A stretch of DNA of 64,000 nucleotides from Pleurocapsa minor HA4230-MV1. GTDB lineage: Bacteria > Cyanobacteriota > Cyanobacteriia > Cyanobacteriales > Xenococcaceae. The position numbers and the translations under genes are program-made. The notes under the pieces are model-generated. The model made no database searches. It saw nothing but the letters and a program-made list of their open reading frames with translations, and had not been told where the DNA came from. Positions 7,221-15,900 of the stretch are shown here, piece by piece (positions within the stretch are counted from its first letter, which is position 1; every line of letters starts with the position of its first letter). The stretch is taken from positions 310,001 to 374,000 of the forward strand of contig JAHHHZ010000013.1 of assembly GCA_019359095.1 (NCBI GenBank), in the 5' to 3' direction.

Positions 7221-8198
7221 TTATTTCTGTATAGAAGAACTACTCGATTGTGCCAAATAAATACCGAACAAGATTAAAACTAAAGCGATCGCACTAGTAA
7301 TAGTAATACCCTCAGCAAATATAGCCCAGGCTAGGAGGGCGGTAACTAAGGGTTTCAATAAGGCAAAAATACCCACAAAACTAGAAGAGAATTGTTTGAG
7401 GCTAAACACTAATAAACCCTGTCCAAAAGTCTGACAAACTACCGCCAAGGCAATTACTGTTAACCAACCCTCTAGAGAAATTGGCAACAGTTGAGTATCT
7501 GTTAACCAGATTACAGGTAAAACTATTAACGAACCCCCAATACAGCGCCAGAGCAATACCCGCTCGGTTGTACAACCGCGATCGCGTAAATAACCAATAA
7601 TTAAAATATTTACTCCATGTAAGGCAGCAGAAAGAAGCGCAATACTATCACCAAATAGGTAATCATCGCCTATCTGTAGATCGTCCCAACCAATTACCAT
7701 AGCGCCGATTATTGCGACAATCATGCCGATCATAAATTGGCTATTGAAGCGTTGTTTTAAGATTAGCCACGCTCCTAAACTAATAAACAAAGGAGTTAAA
7801 CTTCGTAGTACTGTTGAACTGGCAATACTGGTTTGAGTAAAAGATATTGCCCAAAATAAGGCAGATGCAGTGGCGCAACAGCTAGCCAGCAGGAGTAATC
7901 CTGGCTCTTGATAGTTAAAATTTAATTTAGTTGAGTTAGTTTGCTCGGATTGAGCAGTACCAATGAGCTGCCAACAACTCACAATTATGCTGGAAATCCA
8001 GAGGCGATTAAAAATTATGGTTGTTGGACTAAGTTCTAGCTCGCTAAGTTTAGTCAGTATTGGCGAAAAAGCTAAGGCAACAATGGCGATCGCTAAAATT
8101 ACCAGACTCAAACTATGGTTAATTAGCTTATTCTGAGATAAATTTTCATCTACTGTGATGGTTTTTTCAAGGGGCGTTAATAAACTATTTTTGTTCAA
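7221..8198 (-). CDS. EamA/DMT-superfamily transporter
   Basis: This 325-residue protein has ten predicted membrane segments in two EamA halves (about 30-165 and 180-315). Proteins of this kind export small metabolites such as amino acids, but the substrate cannot be told. The frame starts at a TTG (8198); there is no early in-frame ATG, and the N-terminal 25 residues are polar. It is transcribed convergently with yihY, with 25 bases between the ends. Confidence 0.85.
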   Translation of the reverse strand: MNKNSLLTPLEKTITVDENLSQNKLINHSLSLVILAIAIVALAFSPILTKLSELELSPTTIIFNRLWISSIIVSCWQLIGTAQSEQTNSTKLNFNYQEPGLLLLASCCATASALFWAISFTQTSIASSTVLRSLTPLFISLGAWLILKQRFNSQFMIGMIVAIIGAMVIGWDDLQIGDDYLFGDSIALLSAALHGVNILIIGYLRDRGCTTERVLLWRCIGGSLIVLPVIWLTDTQLLPISLEGWLTVIALAVVCQTFGQGLLVFSLKQFSSSFVGIFALLKPLVTALLAWAIFAEGITITSAIALVLILFGIYLAQSSSSSIQK

Positions 8199-8325
8199 AT
8201 CAATGAAGCGTTAATTAAAGATTGATAATTGCTTAATTTATTTTTAACCATAGCACCAGAAAATGTAAATCAACAATCCCTATAGCTTTGAACTTCGCCT
8301 TTTAGATTAATCAAATTTAAATTAT

Positions 8326-8499
8326 GGCGTTGCTGAATCTAAGTATGATTTTTAATTTTGTGTTGTCGAGTATAAAATTTAAAAAGCTTATAGCTACAGC
8401 CCCTTCGGGGCAAGCGCGCTTCGCGCTTGGGGCGTAAGCCCCGTGCTTATAGCTACGAACAGTTTACTTATCGGTTTTATATTTCAAATCAGCAACGTC
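8326..8499. mobile_element. MITE-like element with GRCGTTGCTGA ends
   Basis: The left end GGCGTTGCTGAATCTAAGTA (8326-) and the right end, read in reverse complement GACGTTGCTGATTTGAAATA (ending 8499), are imperfect terminal inverted repeats of about 22 bases. GGCGTTGCTGAAT is an inverted-repeat end I associate with cyanobacterial insertion sequences. The 174-base interior encodes no transposase and contains the hairpin cluster at 8386-8455. No clear target duplication is visible. Confidence 0.45.
8386..8455. repeat. palindrome cluster flanked by 12-base direct repeats
   Basis: GCTTATAGCTAC occurs at 8386-8397 and 8444-8455. Between the copies lie three short GC-rich hairpins: CCCC-TTCG-GGGG, AAGCGCG/CGCGCTT and GGGGC-GTAA-GCCCC. 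The layout looks like a small palindromic repeat inserted with duplication of its target, nested in the MITE-like element. Confidence 0.55.
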
Positions 8500-8508
8500 T
8501 AAATTATT

Positions 8509-8730
8509 TTAAACATCCATTTGCTCTTGTAAATAAGTCTGCAACAAACCATCCAGTTTATCTTCAGGACAGCATTCGATTAGGGCTTCAAACGCTTCAT
8601 ATAGTTTAGCTGCGCTATCTCCTAGTATTGGCGTAATTCCCCAAACATCTTCGACCCAGTCTTTCGGCGCTTGGTCATCAAAAATCATGCGTTCCAATAG
8701 TTGTTTTGCTTCAGGTTTAGAAAGAGCCAT
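8509..8730 (-). CDS. small conserved protein of unknown function
   Basis: This 73-residue acidic protein is rich in Leu, Asp and Glu (MALSKPEAKQLLERMIFDD at the N-terminus; a central WVEDVWGITP). It has Met at a normal position, no signal and no membrane segment, and the composition of a soluble helical protein. It reads away from the gene at 8817, so the short AT-rich gap probably holds both promoters. I do not recognise a named family. Confidence 0.6.
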   Translation of the reverse strand: MALSKPEAKQLLERMIFDDQAPKDWVEDVWGITPILGDSAAKLYEAFEALIECCPEDKLDGLLQTYLQEQMDV

Positions 8731-8816
8731 AATTGTGGTGAACTAGATTAACAATCTTTTATTATTAAGCATCATCGGTTGATAAGCTGAAAAACATCCT
8801 TCATTAAGTTTAAGAA

Positions 8817-9563
8817 ATGTTTGACAATCTGGCTTGGTCTAATCCTTGGGCGATCGCTTTATCCATAAATACTGTTTTACTGCTAACTGCTTTTATTAGC
8901 CCGAAAAAGCTATTAACTCCTATAGGAAATATCAATGGCGCAATCCTCGGAGTATTAGTTTGGGGAACTTTAGGCTGGCGTGGCTATTTAATCGTGATGC
9001 TATTTTTTTTACTCGGTTCTACTTTAACCTTTGTCGGCATTGAGCAGAAAGAAAAAGAAGGTATAGCAGAAGAACGTTCGGGCATGAGAGGAGCAGGAAA
9101 TGTTTGGAGTTCAGCACTTGCTGCATCCCTTTGTGCGATCGCCACTTTATTTTGTCCAGAATCAATTAAAGGGTTATTTGTCTTGGGTTATGTAGCCAGT
9201 TTTTGCACCAAGCTTTCTGATACTACCGCTAGTGAAGTGGGTAAAGCCTATGGCAAGACAACCTATCTAATTACTAACTTACAATCAGTCCCCAGAGGGA
9301 CGGAAGGAGCAGTAAGCTTAGAAGGTACGATGGCAGGAACGCTGGCTTCCGTGGCACTCGCTGCAATTGCTTGGGTAATTGGCCTAATTAGTCCCATCGG
9401 GATTATCTGGTGTGTAATTGCTGCCTTTATTGCCACTACGATTGAAAGTCTGATCGGTGCAACCCTAGAATCTCGCTTCACTTGGTTGACTAACGATCTC
9501 GTGAATTTAATCAATACTATCATTGGTGCGATCGCCGCTATTTTTTTAGCCTGGATAATCTGA
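8817..9563 (+). CDS. DUF92 / VTE6-like phytyl-phosphate kinase
   Basis: This 248-residue membrane protein belongs to the DUF92 family (TIGR00297). It has about six hydrophobic segments and the conserved stretches RSGMRGAGNVWSSALAA (about 87-103), ASFCTKLSDTTASEVGKAYG (about 125-145) and SVPRGTEGAVSLEGT (about 157-171). Plant VTE6 and its cyanobacterial homologues phosphorylate phytyl phosphate to phytyl diphosphate, recycling chlorophyll-derived phytol for tocopherol and phylloquinone synthesis. That role fits a cyanobacterium but is inferred from family. The gene converges with the protease gene at 9581. Confidence 0.82.
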   Translation: MFDNLAWSNPWAIALSINTVLLLTAFISPKKLLTPIGNINGAILGVLVWGTLGWRGYLIVMLFFLLGSTLTFVGIEQKEKEGIAEERSGMRGAGNVWSSALAASLCAIATLFCPESIKGLFVLGYVASFCTKLSDTTASEVGKAYGKTTYLITNLQSVPRGTEGAVSLEGTMAGTLASVALAAIAWVIGLISPIGIIWCVIAAFIATTIESLIGATLESRFTWLTNDLVNLINTIIGAIAAIFLAWII

Positions 9564-9580
9564 GCGCACAAATCACACTA

Positions 9581-11080
9581 CTAAGAGCCTAAGCCAATAC
9601 GACCAGCAAGACTAGTGCTTAAAGGAATCAGAGTTGCCAACATTAAAAATAAGGCTAACAAACCCCAAGCTGCTCTACTATCATCTGGTTCAGTTAATTC
9701 ATTCTGTACTGGACGCTCTAAATCTCGTTGTAAAAATAAGATTAATACTGCCCAATATAAAGGGATCGGATTGGCGGGATTAAATAGAGAAACAATCCCC
9801 AAGATAATTAAAGTTGCTAGTGTGCTGCGTCGAGCAGTTTTGCGTCCATAAATAGCATGAACAATCCTTCCTCCATCTAACTTGCCTGCTGGTAAGAGAT
9901 TCAAAGCAGTAATTACTAAACCCAGCCAACCAATGATGACCAAAGGATTAATATCTACGACTGCCTCTTCTAAAGCTGAACCTAAAACTACTTTCGCTAA
10001 AGTGCCGACCAAAATAGAAGCACGAAAGAATTCTGTAGGCAATTGAAAGGTACTGCCAGGATGAGACAAAATCAAACCAGAAATTAACAGCAGCAAAGAT
10101 AATACTCCACCTACAGCAGGGCCAGCAAAAGCAATATCAAATAGGGCAGTGCGATTGGGTAACAAAGATTCAAAGCGGGTAATTGCGCCAAAAGAGCCGA
10201 TCTGCCAGTTAGGGAGGAAGAAGGGAATGCTTAGGCGAATATTGTAGCGATTGGCGATCGCTTTATGACCAAGTTCATGAGCAATTAAGACCGACCATAA
10301 TCCTAGGCTAAGGGGAATTGCTTCAGCGTAGCGACTAAAATTATCAAACAGATCGAAACCTTGTAGGATGCTCGATGCCTCTAAACTAGTCAGGATTGTA
10401 CCGAGCAATAAGACAAGCGCTAAATTCTTCTGCGCCAGGGTAGTAGTCTGAGGATCGTTAGTCTTGGGTAAGATTACCACGACAGGTCTTTCCTCTGGGC
10501 TTTCTACCAAAAATAAGCGGTATTTATCTGCAAAAGCCTGTTCCAGCTTCTTACTCATCTTGGCATAAGCAACATCTGGCTCACCTCGTAGGTTGCCCTT
10601 AAAAATTGCACCATCTTGATAGGGGATGGTTTCAGTCGCAAAAAAAGTATCGATCCCAAAAATTCCTTTAATTGTTACCAAATCTTCATCGGGAATTGGC
10701 GAAATCTCGGTTGTTGGTGTTTCTGTGTCTGTTTGACCCTCAACTGATGCTGTTGATTCTATTGCCTCTCGTTTAATTCTCTCTGCTGCTTTTTGTTGCA
10801 ACAGGGTTTCTTGTCCTGCCTCCCGAAGCTGTTTACCTAGCCAGATATAAATTGCGATCGAAGCTATTAACAAAAATAAAATACTGACTAAATTAAGATA
10901 TATACCCAAAGCAAACAAGCCAAAGAACAATAGCCAAGGACTCATCAGGACAATGGATTGCAGCCAAGCAAGAATTCCCAGTCTGCCGTAAGTTTTAGCC
11001 CTGTTATAGCCCCATACCAGGATCACTGTAACAGCAGCAAAAAGGATAAAGGTAGCGAGAGATTCTGATCCGTCTAACAT
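9581..11080 (-). CDS. site-2 protease family membrane metalloprotease (EGY-like)
   Basis: This 499-residue protein has two or three N-terminal membrane segments, a soluble region (about 100-230) with an FGIDTFFATETIPYQDGAIFKGNLRG stretch typical of plant and cyanobacterial EGY proteins, then a multi-pass M50 core. The zinc site HELGHK lies near 267-272 and the second motif LLPAGKLDGGR near 395-405. Such enzymes cut membrane proteins inside the bilayer, and EGY proteins act in thylakoid development. The substrate is unknown. The ATG at 11080 gives the full N-terminus. Confidence 0.88.
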   Translation of the reverse strand: MLDGSESLATFILFAAVTVILVWGYNRAKTYGRLGILAWLQSIVLMSPWLLFFGLFALGIYLNLVSILFLLIASIAIYIWLGKQLREAGQETLLQQKAAERIKREAIESTASVEGQTDTETPTTEISPIPDEDLVTIKGIFGIDTFFATETIPYQDGAIFKGNLRGEPDVAYAKMSKKLEQAFADKYRLFLVESPEERPVVVILPKTNDPQTTTLAQKNLALVLLLGTILTSLEASSILQGFDLFDNFSRYAEAIPLSLGLWSVLIAHELGHKAIANRYNIRLSIPFFLPNWQIGSFGAITRFESLLPNRTALFDIAFAGPAVGGVLSLLLLISGLILSHPGSTFQLPTEFFRASILVGTLAKVVLGSALEEAVVDINPLVIIGWLGLVITALNLLPAGKLDGGRIVHAIYGRKTARRSTLATLIILGIVSLFNPANPIPLYWAVLILFLQRDLERPVQNELTEPDDSRAAWGLLALFLMLATLIPLSTSLAGRIGLGS

Positions 11081-11220
11081 GCGTTGTTTTAATATTTTGC
11101 TAAATTAAACCACGATTAACCGTTAGCAGCAGAATTTAAGCTGATGCTGATTAGGTAATCATCAATGGTTTACCTTATTTTATGATCACATTTTATGATC
11201 ATAGGTGCATTCACGGATAT

Positions 11221-11280
11221 TTAGGTATTCGATCCATGGCGCTCAACTAGCGATCGCAAATTACTGTGTCCTTGATTTAA
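11221..11280 (-). pseudogene. fragment of the 3' end of murQ
   Basis: Read on the minus strand, these bases encode NQGHSNLRSLVERHGSNT followed by a stop. The intact murQ at 19049-19969 ends EQGNLRSLVERYESNT. At DNA level 11219-11264 matches 19047-19092 in 43 of 46 positions, in the same orientation. No other part of murQ is present here. The fragment marks a duplication or insertion boundary about 7.8 kb from the intact gene. Confidence 0.75.
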
Positions 11281-11309
11281 CGGGCGATCGCCTTTTTCTT
11301 TTAGATCTT

Positions 11310-11340
11310 GTAGGTTGGCTAGAGCGAAGCGAAACCCAAC
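11310..11340. repeat. short hairpin repeat GTAGGTTGG...CCCAAC
   Basis: GTTGG and CCAAC arms enclose an AGCGAAGCGAA core. This resembles a dispersed hairpin common between cyanobacterial genes. I see no second exact copy in the window; a related GGTTACGTT...AATGTAACG hairpin lies at about 11731-11756. Confidence 0.4.
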
Positions 11341-11487
11341 AAATCATTCCATACCAATTAAAGAATTAAAAACCAAAGACGAAGAAGATGGTCGGGTAAA
11401 ATTGCAATAGCATTAATTATAAATGGGTGTTTTGTAATCGCTCTTTTGAATGAATTTAGCCCAAATAATGCTAATGGAGGACAACAA

Positions 11488-11712
11488 ATGAAAACCCAGA
11501 ATGAGATTATCAAACAAGGCTATAAGGCATTAGTCGATTCTTTAAGAGTTGTAGATGCAATTCGATTTATACAATACTTTAGTCCTGGAAAGGGTGACTA
11601 TACCGAAGAACGTCATCAATGGTTAGAGCAAAAATCTTTGGATGATGTATCAGAAAATATAGGGCAATTAAGCAAAGATGAGCTTAATCAATATCTTGAA
11701 GTTATTGAATAG
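11488..11712 (+). CDS. small conserved hypothetical protein, 74 residues
   Basis: The frame opens at 11446, but a strong ribosome site GGAGG (11476-11480) lies seven bases before the ATG at 11488, so I take that start. The 74-residue product is acidic and helical, with the pattern VVDAIRFIQYFSPGKGDYTEERHQWL. Similar small proteins occur in cyanobacteria and archaea, sometimes beside toxin-antitoxin genes, but I cannot name the family. No partner gene is adjacent. Confidence 0.55.
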   Translation: MKTQNEIIKQGYKALVDSLRVVDAIRFIQYFSPGKGDYTEERHQWLEQKSLDDVSENIGQLSKDELNQYLEVIE

Positions 11713-12320
11713 TGCGCTCGCTCTTTCTTGGTAGGTTACGTTAATGCAATGTAACGCACATAATCGAAAAAATAACGAGCATAAATTTAGTTTAATTAGA
11801 ATATTTTAGTTTACTTATTTTGCTTAGTAATTTCAATTAAGTAATTCTCAGTAATTATTAAACTTTAATACTTTTGAATATATTTTCTCCGCATAAATAT
11901 CTAAGTAAAAATTACGAATTAATTAAACATTAAATAATTAGCTAATGAAGTTAATAAATACCAGAATTATTTACTTTACTTAAAATTCACAATTACTATT
12001 GACGTTCACCCCCTCTCTAATGTTATCAATGATACAGAGTATTAATTAATACATTTTTGTCTGTGATTTGAATCACCATCTAATTGTGATTAGAAGTTGG
12101 ATAAGTATGTTAATTGATTTGTAAGTTGATTGTTTGACAAAAGTTTTTGTCAGTTTTAGCTTGCTTAATATGACTAGTTTTATTAGCTAGTAATTGTAAT
12201 TTTATTTAGCCAGTAGTATTTTATATATACCTGCTGAAAGATTGACTATGAAAAATTCACACTCAAAGAAATTTGATTTTGATATTCTGATGAATAGTTG
12301 TTAGTAATCATTAAAATCAA
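11713..12320. other. 608-base AT-rich gap
   Basis: No gene is supported. The gap has a GGTTACGTT/AATGTAAC hairpin near 11731-11756, long A/T runs, a TGTTATCAATGATACA inverted motif near 12019-12034 and a GTGATTTGAATCAC palindrome near 12063-12076. The promoter for the gene at 12321 probably lies here. Confidence 0.4.
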
Positions 12321-12914
12321 ATGAATAATCTTAAAAAAATACTTTTATATGTCTCAATTCCTATTTTGCTTCTCTTGCTAATTATTCTTTTAGTTGAAAA
12401 AAGGACTAATAAAGCCTTGAATGATTACTCAATGTTGCCTGATGGAGTAAAAGTCGTTGACAAGATTGTATTAGGTAGAAGACCAAGAACTTTGTCTAGT
12501 GGGTTGATAAGAGCATATCATCAAGAGCTTCAAGACGGAATTTCAAGGGCATTTCGTCGCAATGCAATAGAGCTTGTTTGTACTAATAAAAGTGAAGTTT
12601 TGTTAGTTGAGAAAATTCATATACCAATTGGTCAAGGCCCTGTTATCGATGATCGACCTCGACTTTGGATTAGAGATGGTAGTGTTGACTACAATCCAGT
12701 TTTAATTAAAAATATCGAAGTTTTCTATGGAGATTATTTCGATACTGTAGTTAGTAATCCCCTTTCCAAAATAGAAACCACTGGGATTATCAAAGCTTTA
12801 GAGAAAAGTAACTTCACTAAAATGAGCTTTGAAGCAATGGATGGTAGTCGATTGTTTACTAATGATGCAAAAGTTCCTGAAGTCAGGCGACTAATTAATA
12901 ATTGTCAATCATAA
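12321..12914 (+). CDS. membrane-anchored protein of unknown function
   Basis: The 197-residue protein has one N-terminal membrane segment (about residues 7-26, very Leu/Ile-rich) followed by a soluble, probably extracytoplasmic domain of about 165 residues, with a single Cys at each end region (C88 and C195 approximately). No family is recognised. It lies 57 bases upstream of the giant RTX gene in the same direction and could share its transcript. Codon use is AT-rich like the gap before it and unlike the RTX gene. Confidence 0.55.
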   Translation: MNNLKKILLYVSIPILLLLLIILLVEKRTNKALNDYSMLPDGVKVVDKIVLGRRPRTLSSGLIRAYHQELQDGISRAFRRNAIELVCTNKSEVLLVEKIHIPIGQGPVIDDRPRLWIRDGSVDYNPVLIKNIEVFYGDYFDTVVSNPLSKIETTGIIKALEKSNFTKMSFEAMDGSRLFTNDAKVPEVRRLINNCQS

Positions 12915-12971
12915 ATAGCTAAAACTATTAATTGCTATTTATTTAAACTCAAGTATTTTGGAGTATTAATA

Positions 12972-15900
12972 ATGAATAAAGTTACCTATAATTTCCCACT
13001 AGATCCTAACAGTAATTCAGAATCTGAATTAATTACTGCCCTATATTTATACAGTTTTCTCTGCCAGAAGATGTTTTATTTGTCGTCAATAACGATGGAA
13101 CTAAAGAAATTCAGAAATTTCGTATTGAACCTAATAAAAGACTAGATCTTAACTCCAAAGAAAATTTTGACTTTGATACCGCTAATCCTGTAGTAGGAGC
13201 ATTGAGTGGTCTAATATTAGAATCTCGTGTCGATCCGTCGAAAATTGGCCGTACAGTATACTTCGAGTTTGACAACAGAGCGGATCTTCCTTCCCGCGTT
13301 TATAACGAGTCAAATTTTCAAAGTGACGTTGTTAAAGAATTCCAACTTAAAGGTCTTGATCCCTTAAACTCGGGAGAAGGATTTGATCCTTTCAAACTTA
13401 ATAGCGCAATGCTAGAGGAAGCGAAAAAAATATTCGATTCAGGAGTTACTAAATTTCTCTACAAGGGAAAACCAGTCGTCTATGGAACAGATGGTCAAGA
13501 TATTTTGGCACCAATTGATATAAATGGCGTAACGTATCCATATCAATCAGATTATAAAAAAAATGGTTTGGTTTTCATTGGAGGGAAAGATATAGATTAT
13601 CTCTCTGGTGGTTACAATGACGACATTTTAATTGGTAACGAAGAAAATGATGTGATTACGGGCGATGCTCCTTTAACGAGTCTTTTTGGTGGTAATGATA
13701 CGCTTGAAGGAGGCCCAGGAATTGATAAGCTTGATGGCGGTGCTGGAGAAGATGTAGCAGTATTCACTGATGCTTATGCTGACGAAAATGGTGATCAAAA
13801 TTATACTTTTCTTACTGAGGGTGCAACTACAAAAATTGGGCATACTATAGGTCTTCTTGAACTTGGAATTGACGGCGTTGATACTCTCAAAAATATCGAG
13901 TGGGGAGAATTCACCGACATACGAGTACCCATAGGAAACGCGAGACTCGCCTCAGCAACACCTAGCGCACCGCGCCTAATCCCTCTACCCCTAGAAGACG
14001 GTGAAATCGAAACAGAAACTAAACAAGCAACCGACACTACTCCCAATCCCAACATAAACGACCTCCCCACCCCACCTCATGTATCCCTATCAGCACCCGT
14101 GGCAATGCTGGACGGGAATGTAGACTATACCCTCAATATCTCCCCCTACAAACCAGATACCCAATACAATATTTCCTACATTCTCGATACCTCCGCCAGT
14201 ATGGATTCTGGGGAATTACAAGCAGCCAAAAATGCTTACACCGACCTAACCAACTACTTTATCGATAACGGACTGGCAGAAAATATCAACTTTGGTGTAG
14301 TTAAGTTTAGTCGCAACGCTACTTTATACAAAAACCTAACTGCGAATCAAGCAATATCCACTATTCAAGGTTTAACCTCATCCCCAGCAATAGAAGGTAC
14401 AGAATATGACAATGCTCTCTATGAAGGATTTAACTTCTTATCACAATCACCCCTAAACGCCTTAAACACTACCAACATTTCCTATTTTGTTTCCGATGGC
14501 AGATCTGATATTAGTACTAACTTCTATCATGATGATGCTCAAAGACTAAGAAGATTTTCTAATGTGCAAGCTTTTGGCATCTATGACCCCCTCGATCCTG
14601 GCGGAGTAACTTCCAGCCAAATTAACTTTGTAGATTCTAATAATGGTGTGCTGGTTAACAATGTTAATGACTTATCAACTGAACTCCAAAAATCAGGATT
14701 AGCAGGTAAAGTAAACCATGTTGATATCCTGGTCAATGATGTAGTAGTCGATACCATCCAAGCTAGTGAATTAACCGATAGTCCTCTAGGCTTGACTTAT
14801 AAAGGTTCATTAGAAAATGAAGGTTCAATAGAAAACCTAGATGTCAGCATCGATGCTGAGAATGTAATTACCGCCGAAGTAGTCTTTAATGATACTACTG
14901 CTACTACCTCTGTAGACTATACCGTCACCGCAGGAGATGGTAAACTCACCGATGCCAGTGGCAACTCCATAGACGAATCAGGCAATACTTCTGGAGATGA
15001 AGACCCCTTTGAAAGGATACGCAATGGTGGTGATACTAATGATGATATCACTATAGGCTATAGCGATCGCGGGGCAAATGGTGGTGCTGGTGGAGATTAC
15101 ATCGTCGGCAACCAACGAGATAACCAGCTTGATGGAGGGGACGGAAATGATACCATCATGGGTCATGGAGGCAATGACACCATCATTACAGGTACAGGGA
15201 CGAATAAAATTAATGGTGGTAAGGGAATTGATACCGTACTCTATGGCAATGTTGCTAATCAAGGTAACAATATATTTCTACGCCGAGCAGCCAATACAGT
15301 CAGTTATAACAACACCGATACTCTAACCGAAGTTGAGTTTATTCAATTTTCTGATGTCCGACTCAGTGCGAAAACCCTACAAGTTACCCCGACTCTCGCA
15401 GGCAATGATGTTAGTGTCAGCGAACCCAAATCTGGTAATGCCACGGCTCAATTTACCTTGAACTTGTCTACTCCAGCACCAGTGAATGTCCAATTCAACT
15501 ACCAAACTGTCGATGGAGATGCCGTAGCAGGTTTAGACTATATCGCCAAATCAGGACAAATAACCATTGCTGCGGGACAAACTAGTGCCACTGTTGACGT
15601 AGCAGTTATTGGCGACAACCAATATGATGAATCAACCGAAACCTTTGCCTTAAATTTATCATCAATTACAGGAGCTACTTTTGCTGATAATCAGCCAGAA
15701 TACACCCTAGTTGCCAATATTGAAAATCGAGCGCAAGACTTAAACTTAATTGGCGATGCCGAAGCAAATACCCTAACTGGTGGTGCAGGAGACGATTTAA
15801 TTGATGGTCAAGGAAATAATGACTATCTTGCAGGAGAAGGGGGTAACGATACTCTCATCGGTGGTAGTGGCATTGATACCTTGGTTGGTGGCTCTGGCAG

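Noticed and set aside
8427..8609. 60-residue frame
   Set aside because: It spans the hairpin cluster and MITE end and overlaps the better supported gene at 8509-8730 on the other strand.
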